Positions 35,189 to 42,945 of a DNA stretch of 64,000 nucleotides are shown here, one piece after another. This stretch comes from JAGVSR01 sp033765145 (GTDB taxonomy: Bacteria > Pseudomonadota > Alphaproteobacteria > Rhizobiales > Hyphomicrobiaceae). A program made the position numbers and the translations under genes. The notes beneath the pieces were generated by a model, which saw nothing but the letters and a program-made list of their open reading frames with translations, ran no database searches and was not told the origin of the DNA. Every line of letters starts with the position of its first letter. Positions within the stretch are counted from its first letter, which is position 1. Location: contig JANRIH010000009.1 in assembly GCA_033765145.1 (NCBI GenBank), positions 124,001-188,000 on the forward strand. The letters are read 5' to 3'.

Positions 35189-35376
35189 TGGTGTTTGTGA
35201 CACGAATTTCCGGCAGTGGCGTTGCCGATGACCAGACAGGCACGGATTTCCGGGACATTCCGGCCGAACGCAACTCTTGCGCGGAATCGTCACTTTCGCA
35301 CAACTGCGGGTCTGGTGATTCTCATTCCGATTGAATACGTTATCGCCATACCACGACAGCCTATCGGACTGCCGGC

Positions 35377-35892
35377 ATGATGCCCACGACGCGATTGAAA
35401 TCCCTTTCTGCCGCCACGCTGGCCCTGGCAATCGCCGCGCCACTGGCTGCTGACGACATCCCGACGCCGGAAGAGTACGCCGCGCACGTCGGTGGGGACG
35501 CGGAGATCGTCAAGCCGGGACGCCTGAGGCTCGATGGCCGGCAGCAGGTGTGCGGCCAGCGTCCGACCGTCCTCGACAACTCGCTCGACGACTACGGCGC
35601 GGCCTATCCGGGCTTTCTCATTCTCAATCCGCGCCTGCTCGATCGGGTGTCGACGCCGGTCAAAATGTGGATCTACGCGCATGAATGCGGGCATCAGTTC
35701 CGGGGCCCCGACGAACAGACGGCGGATTGCTTCGCGGTGCAACGGGGCCGGCGCCAGGGCTGGCTGACGCGCGAGGGTCTCGAGGAAGTCTGCGCGTTCA
35801 TTTCGCCGGCCAAGGGCGACAGCATGCATTTTTCGGGGTCCTACCGCTGCGAATACATGCGGCAGTGCTACGAAGACCCCTCGATCCGGTAG
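35377..35892 (+). CDS. Secreted HExxH protein with six cysteines, function unknown
   Basis: The 171-residue protein has a signal peptide (SAATLALAIAAPLAADD). The motif HECGH at residues 102-106 is followed by DEQTADCFAVQRGRR, where Asp/Glu near 112-117 could complete a zinc site as in M48-like enzymes. Six cysteines (59, 104, 118, 139, 158, 164) suggest disulfides. It is not a recognised named family. The paired location with the zincin at 34757 is notable, but the two are not visibly homologous. Confidence 0.6.
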   Translation: MMPTTRLKSLSAATLALAIAAPLAADDIPTPEEYAAHVGGDAEIVKPGRLRLDGRQQVCGQRPTVLDNSLDDYGAAYPGFLILNPRLLDRVSTPVKMWIYAHECGHQFRGPDEQTADCFAVQRGRRQGWLTREGLEEVCAFISPAKGDSMHFSGSYRCEYMRQCYEDPSIR

Positions 35893-35978
35893 TCCCTCCG
35901 CCCGGATTTCTCTGGAACTAGTCCCCGCGGGTCCGTGCCGGCTCTATGCTGGCGGCTTCGAACCGGTTCGGGGCCCTC

Positions 35979-36413
35979 ATGTCGCAGCCCGACACTTCGC
36001 GCCGTATCCTGGCGCTCGCGGAGGTTTTGCACCGCTGGGCGGCGCGGCTCATGGCGCTCGACGTGGTTCGCCGGCGCAAAGTCGCCCGCTATGCCGACGA
36101 GATCGCGGAAACCCTCGGGCGCGCGGCGGATGCCAGCATCCTGCTCGAAACTGATCCGGGGAACCGGTCCGCAAACCGGACGCTCGTGCGCGAACTCGGT
36201 CGGATTACGGGCTATCTCGAAACCATCGTCGCGGTGTTGAGACACCACCTTGACGGCCGGAAGCTCGCTGGCGTTAAAAGGCGCCTCGAAATGCTTCGCC
36301 CGGTTTCACCGCTCCCCCCGGCGTTCCTTCCCGAGACCGCGCGTTCAGCCGCCGACCGGCTTACGGCGGCCGAAGGGTACTTCCGGGCTCTCGCCGACGC
36401 CTTAAGAGCGTGA
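35979..36413 (+). CDS. Helical protein of unknown function
   Basis: The 144-residue product is predicted almost entirely helical and is rich in Arg and Leu (LALAEVLHRWAARLMALDVVRRR). It has no signal peptide or membrane segment and no recognised domain. ATG 35979 is preferred to ATG 35946, but neither has a strong ribosome site. It lies upstream of leuD on the same strand with 42 bases between, so it may be cotranscribed. Confidence 0.5.
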   Translation: MSQPDTSRRILALAEVLHRWAARLMALDVVRRRKVARYADEIAETLGRAADASILLETDPGNRSANRTLVRELGRITGYLETIVAVLRHHLDGRKLAGVKRRLEMLRPVSPLPPAFLPETARSAADRLTAAEGYFRALADALRA

Positions 36414-36455
36414 TCTGCCGGGTGGTCTCACCGCCTGCTGCCGAAGAGGACTGCC

Positions 36456-37064
36456 ATGGACAAGTTCGTCAAACTGACCGGTGTCGCCGCGCCGCTTCCG
36501 CTGCGCAACATCGACACCGACATGATCATACCGAAGCAGTTCCTGAAGACCATCAAGCGGACGGGGCTTGGGAAGTCACTCTTCTTCGAGATGCGCTACG
36601 ATCCGGCGACGGGTGCCGAGGTACCCGATTTCGTGCTCAACAAGCCGCAGTACCGCAAGGCACAGATCCTCGTCACGGGCGAGAACTTCGGCTGCGGATC
36701 CTCGCGCGAGCACGCACCTTGGGCGCTCCTCGACTTCGGCATCCGCTGCGTCATCGCGCCAGATTTCGCAGATATTTTCTACAACAACTGCTTCCAGAAC
36801 GGCATTCTGCCGATCAAGCTCTCTCAGGCCGACGTGGACAAGCTCCTCGACGATGCGAGCCGCGGCGCCAATGCAACGTTGACGGTCGATCTCGAGGCGC
36901 AGGAAATTCGTGGGCCCGACGGCGGGGTCATAAAGTTCGACATCGATGCGTTCCGAAAGCATTGCCTTTTGAACGGGCTCGATGCGATCGGGCTGACGCT
37001 GCAGAAGGACACGGCCATCTCGAGCTTCGAAGAGCGGGCAACGGTCGCGCGGCCCTGGCTCTGA
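36456..37064 (+). CDS. leuD: 3-isopropylmalate dehydratase small subunit
   Basis: LeuD and LeuC form the heterodimeric aconitase-like isomerase that converts 2-isopropylmalate to 3-isopropylmalate in leucine biosynthesis. The 202-residue small subunit has the swivel-domain motifs NIDTDMIIPKQFLKT at the start, and then GENFGCGSSREHAPWAL, with the FYNNCFQNGILPIKL segment after it. Length is normal. leuC is not adjacent; it starts 1.4 kb downstream with a LysR gene in between. Confidence 0.95.
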   Translation: MDKFVKLTGVAAPLPLRNIDTDMIIPKQFLKTIKRTGLGKSLFFEMRYDPATGAEVPDFVLNKPQYRKAQILVTGENFGCGSSREHAPWALLDFGIRCVIAPDFADIFYNNCFQNGILPIKLSQADVDKLLDDASRGANATLTVDLEAQEIRGPDGGVIKFDIDAFRKHCLLNGLDAIGLTLQKDTAISSFEERATVARPWL

Positions 37065-37310
37065 GGTCGAGGGTTCGCAGGTGGCGGGCGACGGATGGAC
37101 GTTTCGCTCGGCTGGCATGATCTCTATGGCAACCCTCATGGGCTTCTCGGCGCGGTCGGAACGCGCGGCGCCGGTGAGGGCATACCTGAATTCACCCGCG
37201 TGGCAAGCCGTCGCACTCGATTGGTGAGACGCAATCTTCCGGGATTCGTGACTTAATTCTCCGGCGCCGCACATGTTCGGGGTGCGCGGCGGGCAGGGAC
37301 GTGCATCAAG

Positions 37311-38213
37311 ATGGATTGGGACAAGCTCAGAATTTTTCACGCCGCCGCGGCGGCCGGAAGCTTCACGCATGCGGGCGACACGCTCGCCATGAGCCAGTCA
37401 GCGATTTCGCGTCAGGTTTCGGCGCTGGAAAAGGACCTCGGGATCGCGCTCTTCCACCGCCACGCGAGAGGCCTCGTTCTGACCGAGCAAGGCGAGGTGC
37501 TCTACCGGACCGTCAGTGAGGTGATGAACAAGCTGCAGACGGTCGAGGTGCTCCTGTCGGATTCGACGACCAAGCCGTCGGGCGAGCTTCGGGTCGCGGC
37601 GCCGGTCGGTCTCGGCACGGTCTGGGTTACGGCCCGCATCCGGGAATTCGTCGAGCTTTATCCCGACATCCGCGTCGACCTCATCCTCGACGACGGACAG
37701 ATCGATATCGCGATGCGGGAAGCGGACGTCGCTATCTGGACGCGTGAGCCCGATCAACCCGAACTGATCCGGCGCCTGCTCTTCACCGCAAAAGTGAAGG
37801 CGATGGCGTCAGTGCAATATCTCCGCATGCATGGCACGCCCGAGACGCTCGAGGATCTCGATCGTCAGGGGCACCGCATCATCTCGTACAGCGGCCAGCC
37901 CTCGCAGCATTTGCCGGCGATCACCTGGCTCGAGACGGCGGGACGGGAGGGAATGGAGCCGCGCGTGCCGACTGTCAGGATCAACAGCGTCGTCGCGATC
38001 AAGCACGCGATCCTTGCCGGGGTCGGGATCGGCATGATTCCTGACTATATGACCGAGACCGCAACCGATCTCGTTCACGTGCTCGCGAAGACCGACATCG
38101 AGAAGCCTTCGCTTCCCATAATTTTCGTTTACCCAGAGGAACTTCGAAGCTCAAAAAAGGTGCAGGTTCTTCGCGATTTTCTGGTTTCCAAAACGCGCCA
38201 GCTGCAATATTGA
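37311..38213 (+). CDS. LysR-family transcriptional regulator
   Basis: The 300-residue protein has an N-terminal winged helix-turn-helix (FTHAGDTLAMSQSAISRQVS) and a C-terminal periplasmic-binding-like effector domain ending in a LPIIFVYPEELRSS strand. LysR regulators usually respond to small metabolites and often act on neighbouring genes. Its position between leuD and leuC makes leucine-pathway control possible, but this LysR type is also common near trxB. No operator can be called with confidence. The 246 bases upstream hold no gene, only a 43-codon frame at 37095 without a ribosome site. Confidence 0.9.
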   Translation: MDWDKLRIFHAAAAAGSFTHAGDTLAMSQSAISRQVSALEKDLGIALFHRHARGLVLTEQGEVLYRTVSEVMNKLQTVEVLLSDSTTKPSGELRVAAPVGLGTVWVTARIREFVELYPDIRVDLILDDGQIDIAMREADVAIWTREPDQPELIRRLLFTAKVKAMASVQYLRMHGTPETLEDLDRQGHRIISYSGQPSQHLPAITWLETAGREGMEPRVPTVRINSVVAIKHAILAGVGIGMIPDYMTETATDLVHVLAKTDIEKPSLPIIFVYPEELRSSKKVQVLRDFLVSKTRQLQY

Positions 38214-38221
38214 GTTCACAT

Positions 38222-38368
38222 CGCCTCACGGAGGCGTGATCCACGACCGCGAGCCGACGTAGTTGATACATCCGGTCCGGAGCTGCACGGTTGATTGCCA
38301 CCGCCGTACAGCCCCTTCGCGGGTAAGGATGTTCCTGAAGCCGGGTCTTAAACCCGGCTTCTTTTTTT
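38222..38368 (+). ncRNA. Candidate structured RNA or leader ending in a terminator, upstream of leuC
   Basis: Between LysR and leuC a 147-base segment folds by hand into several helices. CGCCTC/GAGGCG lies at 38222-38236. A domain is closed by ACATCC with GGATGT, and inside it a CTGCACGG/CCGTACAG arm and a CCC/GGG hairpin can be drawn. A 10-bp terminator with seven T residues ends the segment at 38337-38368. The organised pairing suggests a small RNA or LysR 3'UTR-derived RNA. I could not match it to a known family (6S, SRP, tmRNA and cobalamin motifs are absent). Confidence 0.4.
38337..38368 (+). terminator. Rho-independent terminator
   Basis: A perfect 10-bp stem (arms 38337-38346 and 38352-38361, loop CTTAA) is followed by seven consecutive T residues at 38362-38368 on the plus strand. 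It ends transcription before leuC, from either the LysR gene or the candidate RNA. Confidence 0.9.
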
Positions 38369-38505
38369 CACTTGCCAGGTCAATGTAGCGAATCTTGACG
38401 CCGATCACAGCGCGACTTATCAGCCGCGAAAGACTCCGAGATTTGATCCCAGCGGGGAGAGTGGCTATCTAACGGTTCGCCCACATGCTTCGCGCTGGAT
38501 GAGCC

Positions 38506-39924
38506 ATGGCCGAGAACGCCCCCAAGACGCTGTATGACAAGATTTTCGACGACCATGTGGTCGATCGGCAGCCCGACGGCACCTGCCTCCTCTACATCGA
38601 CCGCCACCTTGTGCATGAGGTGACGAGCCCGCAGGCGTTCGAGGGATTGCGCATGTCGGGCCGCAAGGTCCGCGCGCCGGAAAAGACACTGGCCGTCGTC
38701 GATCACAACGTGCCGACGACAGATCGGCGTGGCGGCATCGCGGACGAGGACAGCCGCATACAAGTCGAGACACTGGCGAAGAACGCGCGCGATTTCGGCG
38801 TCGAATATTTCAACGAACTCGACAAGCGCCAGGGCATCGTCCACGTGGTCGGGCCCGAGCAGGGGTTCACGCTGCCCGGCACGACGATCGTCTGCGGGGA
38901 CAGCCATACATCGACTCACGGCGCGTTCGGCGCGCTCGCGCACGGCATCGGCACGTCGGAAGTCGAGCATGTGCTCGCGACCCAGACGCTCATTCAGAAG
39001 AAGGCGAAGAACATGCTCGTCCAGGTGGACGGCATGGCGCCGAAAGGTGTCGGTGCGAAGGACATCATTCTCGCGATCATCGGCGAGATCGGCACGGCCG
39101 GCGGCACGGGCTCGGTCATCGAGTATGCGGGCGAAGCCATCCGTGCGCTCTCGATGGAAGGGCGCATGACGGTCTGCAACATGTCGATCGAAGGCGGCGC
39201 GCGGGCCGGAATGATCGCGCCCGACGAAAAGACGTTCGCCTTCATCAAGGGCCGTCCCAAGGCGCCGAAGGGCGCCGCGTGGGACATGGCGATGAAATAC
39301 TGGGAGACGCTGAAGACTGACGAGGGCGCGCATTTCGACCGCGTGGTCAAGCTCGACGCTGCCAAACTGCCACCGATCGTATCGTGGGGGACGTCACCCG
39401 AGGACGTTACGGCGATCACGGGCGTAGTGCCCGATCCGTCGAAGATCGAGGACGAGAACAAGCGCGCGTCGATGGTCCGCGCGCTCGATTACATGGGCCT
39501 CACGCCGGGGACCAAGATGACGGACATTCCGCTCGATGTCGTCTGGATCGGCTCGTGCACGAATGGACGCATCGAGGATTTGCGAGCGGTCGCGAAGATC
39601 GTCGAGGGTAAGAAGATTTCGTCGCGCCTCGCGTACGCGATGATCGTTCCGGGCTCGGGTCTCGTCAAAGAACAGGCGGAAGCGGAAGGACTCGACGCGA
39701 TCTTCAAAGCGGCCGGGTTCGAATGGCGCGAGCCCGGCTGCTCCATGTGTCTCGGCATGAATCCGGACCAACTGAAGCCCGGCCAGCGCTGCGCCTCGAC
39801 GTCGAACCGAAACTTTGAGGGGCGCCAGGGCTACAAGGGCCGGACGCACCTCGTCTCGCCGATCATGGCGGCGGCGGCGGCCCTCGAAGGGCACTTCGTC
39901 GATGTCCGGACGTGGGGCGGGTGA
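38506..39924 (+). CDS. leuC: 3-isopropylmalate dehydratase large subunit
   Basis: The 472-residue catalytic subunit binds a 4Fe-4S cluster. The cluster cysteine motifs WIGSCTNGRIEDL and EPGCSMCLGMN are present, as are the aconitase-type IVCGDSHTSTHGAFGALAHG and GTSEVEHVLATQTL segments. Length is normal for bacterial LeuC. It needs leuD, found upstream beyond the LysR gene; normally leuC and leuD are contiguous. The ATG at 38506 follows a spacer with the upstream terminator, so leuC has its own promoter. Confidence 0.96.
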   Translation: MAENAPKTLYDKIFDDHVVDRQPDGTCLLYIDRHLVHEVTSPQAFEGLRMSGRKVRAPEKTLAVVDHNVPTTDRRGGIADEDSRIQVETLAKNARDFGVEYFNELDKRQGIVHVVGPEQGFTLPGTTIVCGDSHTSTHGAFGALAHGIGTSEVEHVLATQTLIQKKAKNMLVQVDGMAPKGVGAKDIILAIIGEIGTAGGTGSVIEYAGEAIRALSMEGRMTVCNMSIEGGARAGMIAPDEKTFAFIKGRPKAPKGAAWDMAMKYWETLKTDEGAHFDRVVKLDAAKLPPIVSWGTSPEDVTAITGVVPDPSKIEDENKRASMVRALDYMGLTPGTKMTDIPLDVVWIGSCTNGRIEDLRAVAKIVEGKKISSRLAYAMIVPGSGLVKEQAEAEGLDAIFKAAGFEWREPGCSMCLGMNPDQLKPGQRCASTSNRNFEGRQGYKGRTHLVSPIMAAAAALEGHFVDVRTWGG

Positions 39925-39967
39925 CGCCGCAGCCTAAGCTGAGTTCGCATTCGGAAGGTCGTGAGCT

Positions 39968-40459
39968 ATGGCAGAACTTCCGGAATGGAACGACCGCGAT
40001 GGCGAGAGAAAGCACATAGAGGCCCTACTCAAGTTTGTAAGGAAGTTCCTCAAAGAAGAAATTGATCGGCTTGACTCGCAACTCTATGATCGAGAGCGCG
40101 TCCGAGAGTTTGGGCAGTTGCTTAAGGATGCTTGGATAGAGGCCGAGGGGCAGATCGAAGAGTTTTTCGGGCGTGTTGGGGAAATTCCCGACTCGGCGCT
40201 CAAAGCGCACGGGCTCTATGGTTCCCAACTGGAGCTAAAGTACAAGCTCACAGCTTATTTCTGGCGACGATTCCGAGACCGCCCGGCAGTCGATACGCTT
40301 CGGGATCTGCTCGACTGGATCAACAAGATCCTTCCGAGCATTTTCGGTGCTTTGGCCGGTATCCCTGCGAAAGGCACGAGCCCTGCGACGTTCCTCGACG
40401 AGATCAAGAAGTGCCTCGAGGCTTTGGTCCGGGGTATGACGGCCGATATCCGGCGTTAA
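39968..40459 (+). CDS. Charged helical protein of unknown function
   Basis: The 163-residue protein is acidic and basic by turns, strongly helical (RKFLKEEIDRLDSQLYDRER) with possible coiled coil, and has no signal peptide. No family is recognised. Base composition is somewhat less GC-rich than its neighbours, which may indicate recent acquisition. It lies 43 bases after leuC on the same strand. Confidence 0.5.
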   Translation: MAELPEWNDRDGERKHIEALLKFVRKFLKEEIDRLDSQLYDRERVREFGQLLKDAWIEAEGQIEEFFGRVGEIPDSALKAHGLYGSQLELKYKLTAYFWRRFRDRPAVDTLRDLLDWINKILPSIFGALAGIPAKGTSPATFLDEIKKCLEALVRGMTADIRR

Positions 40460-40534
40460 GCTCGCGCACGGAAACCCCAATCGAGCATTTCGATGGCATA
40501 AAGCTGCCGCGACTCAGCTTTATTGCCCATCGAT

Positions 40535-41584
40535 ATGGCCAATCGCTCCCCCTCGTTCGGCGCGCTGTGGGCCGTGGCACTCGTGATCGGTGCCGCGGCA
40601 TTCGCGGTCGTCGTCGCGGCGGTGCGTCTTGGACCCGGTTCGGCTGGGGGGCAACTGACGGCCAACGTGTCCGTGCACGAGCCGACGCGCGACATGGCAT
40701 CCCCTGATTTGGCGCCGTCCGTCGTCGACGGGACCGAGGATGACACCGAAACGGCCGTGGCGGAACTGACGGAACCGGAAATCCCGATCGAGGACATTCC
40801 GACCCCGGTCCCGGCGACGAGGCCCGAACCCGAACCGCCCCCATTCGCGACCGAGGTCGTGCCCAACAAGGCGCAGGAGCGCAGTCCGACGGCGCCCGTG
40901 GAGCCGGGCCTGCCGTGGGCCGCGCCGAAAAAAACCTACACGCTGGCGCAGAGGCTCAAAGAGATCGGACCAGGCGCCAAGGCGCGGTTGCGGGGCAAGT
41001 TCGAGTCCCAGCGTCTCGCCTGGCCGCCGCGCGAAGTGACACTCGTCGCGCTCAAGGACCAGAAGGTTCTCGAACTCTACGCGCGCCCGCGCGACGGAAG
41101 CTGGCAGTTCGTGCATCGCTATGCCGTGCTCGGCGCGAGCGGGACCCAGGGCCCGAAGCTCAAGCAGGGAGACAAACAGGTGCCTGAAGGCATCTACGGC
41201 ATCGCGCTTCTCAACCCGAACAGCAAGTATCACGTCTCGCTGAGGGTCTCGTATCCGAACGCCTTCGATCAGGCCATGGCCACGAAGGACGGGCGGAAGG
41301 AACTCGGCGGCGACATCATGATTCACGGGAAAAACGTCTCGATCGGCTGCCTCGCGGTGGGCGACGAGGCGGCGGAGGAGATTTTCGTGCTCGCTCATGA
41401 AGTCGGGCTGAAGCGGGTTCGCGTCATCATCGCGCCGAGCGATCTCAGGCTGGCGCCGGCGCCAGACCTCCCCGAAGGCGCGCCCGCGTGGGTGCCGGGC
41501 CTCTATGCCGAGATCGCGAACGAGATGAAGTTCTATCCGGTCGCGAAGGTCGAAACGGCCAAGTCGATCTGGGCGTGGTGGTGA
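40535..41584 (+). CDS. YafK-like L,D-transpeptidase family protein
   Basis: The 349-residue protein has an N-terminal membrane anchor (LWAVALVIGAAAFAVVVAAV) and a Pro/Glu-rich periplasmic linker. It ends with a YkuD-type catalytic domain in which DIMIHGKNVSIGCLAVGD carries the His and the Ser-x-Gly-Cys nucleophile. The motif closely resembles YafK/DpaA, which remodels or releases Braun-lipoprotein-type crosslinks rather than making 3-3 bridges. Target in this organism is unknown. Start is the ATG at 40535. Confidence 0.82.
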   Translation: MANRSPSFGALWAVALVIGAAAFAVVVAAVRLGPGSAGGQLTANVSVHEPTRDMASPDLAPSVVDGTEDDTETAVAELTEPEIPIEDIPTPVPATRPEPEPPPFATEVVPNKAQERSPTAPVEPGLPWAAPKKTYTLAQRLKEIGPGAKARLRGKFESQRLAWPPREVTLVALKDQKVLELYARPRDGSWQFVHRYAVLGASGTQGPKLKQGDKQVPEGIYGIALLNPNSKYHVSLRVSYPNAFDQAMATKDGRKELGGDIMIHGKNVSIGCLAVGDEAAEEIFVLAHEVGLKRVRVIIAPSDLRLAPAPDLPEGAPAWVPGLYAEIANEMKFYPVAKVETAKSIWAWW

Positions 41585-42062
41585 GGCAGAGCCGTCCGAG
41601 AGCCGGTCCAATCCGTCTCGGTTGATAGAACGTGTTTGCCGATGTGACCCGTTCGCTGCTTCCAGCGACCAATATTCTCCAATCTGCAGAAAGTGTTGAC
41701 CGTTCAATTGCGAATCGGCGATCAAAACCTTGCGTCAATCTTGTCGCTGCGTTCTCCAACACCAAAAAGACCTTTGCCGGTTTTCCGATGCGTCTCTCAG
41801 CGCACGGCACGATCGCGCGCGCCTTCTTCTGACGGCGCGCCTACGGGCCGCATTTGAACTTTGGCGGGGTGGTCAACCGGTGATGGCGAGCAAGAGCGTA
41901 CGACCTTGGCAGCGTTAGTCGGGCGTTAACCGAATTGGCCTTGTCTGGTTCGAGTTGCGGCATGGATTGGTCTCGATCATTCGCACGGTCGTCCGTCAGC
42001 CCAACATGCGGAAGACAGCACGCCCGTCTCTTCGGGTGTGTGCAATGCGGTGAGAGGCGAAC
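41585..42062. other. Intergenic region, no gene supported
   Basis: The 478 bases between the L,D-transpeptidase and phosphatase genes contain short frames (for example 41632-41832) that lack ribosome sites and protein-like composition. I see no convincing hairpin, repeat or RNA gene. Confidence 0.5.
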
Positions 42063-42890
42063 GTGTCGAGCTCCAGCCCATCAGCACGCCCCGTCGCCGG
42101 CGCGCGCAATGTCCGATCAAACATTATGCCGCCGGGCCTCCGGATCTACGCCATCGGCGACATCCATGGATCGAGCGAGCTTCTCGACCGTCTCTTCGAC
42201 GAGATCGCGGACGACCTGGGACGCAATCCGTGCGACAGCGTGCATTTCGTTTTCCTGGGCGATTACGTCGACCGCGGACCGGATACGAAGGGTGTGCTCG
42301 ACCGGCTCATCGAGTTCGGCCGCAACAATTCCTGCACGTTCCTCAAGGGCAACCACGAGGAAATGCTGATGTCCTTCCTCGCCGCGCCGACGCGCGGCCT
42401 CGGCTGGCTCTACGCCGGCGGCTGGAACATGCTCGAATCCTACGGGATCAATCGGATGCCCGAGCAGACGGCGGACCTTCTGACGATCGCCGCCGATCTG
42501 CGCGCCGCGATGCCGGACGAACATTTCGCGTTTCTCAACGCGCTCGAGATCGCGGTTGTCGAAGGGCCCTACTATTTCGTTCATGCAGGCATTCGGCCCG
42601 GACTTCCGCTCGCTCAGCAGCGTGTGAGCGATCTTCTCTGGATCAAGGACGAGTTCCTGAATTCCGAACATCGCTACGAAAAGATCATCGTCCACGGGCA
42701 CACGCCTGTCGATCGCATTCATTTCGGCGCGAACCGAATCAACGTCGATACCGGTGCACACCGGACCGGGCGGCTATCGTGCGCCGTGCTCGGCGACAGC
42801 GGTCCGCGCGGGCTTTCGACCGTCCCCACGATGTTTGGCAGCGAGACGCTGGCCAAGGCATGGGGGCGGTTGCGCAACCGGGTCGCGTGA
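42063..42890 (+). CDS. Bacterial PPP-family serine/threonine protein phosphatase-like metallophosphoesterase
   Basis: The 275-residue protein has all the PPP-family metal motifs in order: YAIGDIHG (first Asp/His), FLGDYVDRGP, LKGNHEEML, FVHAGIRPG and IVHGHTP with the final His ligands. It should bind two metal ions and hydrolyse phosphoester bonds on protein or diadenosine tetraphosphate-like substrates; the exact substrate is unknown. The start is GTG at 42063, preceded by GAGAGG; the ATG at 42126 lacks a site. Confidence 0.88.
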   Translation: MSSSSPSARPVAGARNVRSNIMPPGLRIYAIGDIHGSSELLDRLFDEIADDLGRNPCDSVHFVFLGDYVDRGPDTKGVLDRLIEFGRNNSCTFLKGNHEEMLMSFLAAPTRGLGWLYAGGWNMLESYGINRMPEQTADLLTIAADLRAAMPDEHFAFLNALEIAVVEGPYYFVHAGIRPGLPLAQQRVSDLLWIKDEFLNSEHRYEKIIVHGHTPVDRIHFGANRINVDTGAHRTGRLSCAVLGDSGPRGLSTVPTMFGSETLAKAWGRLRNRVA

Positions 42891-42945
42891 GCGTCTGGCT
42901 CGCGCTCGACCGGGCCGTCGGTTCACTCCGGGAAAAGCCGTCGCT

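Noticed and set aside
37095..37227. 43-codon frame between leuD and LysR as a small gene
   Set aside because: No ribosome site, no hydrophobic or conserved pattern.
38222..38368. 6S RNA, SRP RNA, tmRNA or cobalamin riboswitch
   Set aside because: None of the conserved sequence boxes of these families are found in the segment.
41632..41832. 66-codon frame in the intergenic region before the phosphatase
   Set aside because: No ribosome site and no recognisable protein features.
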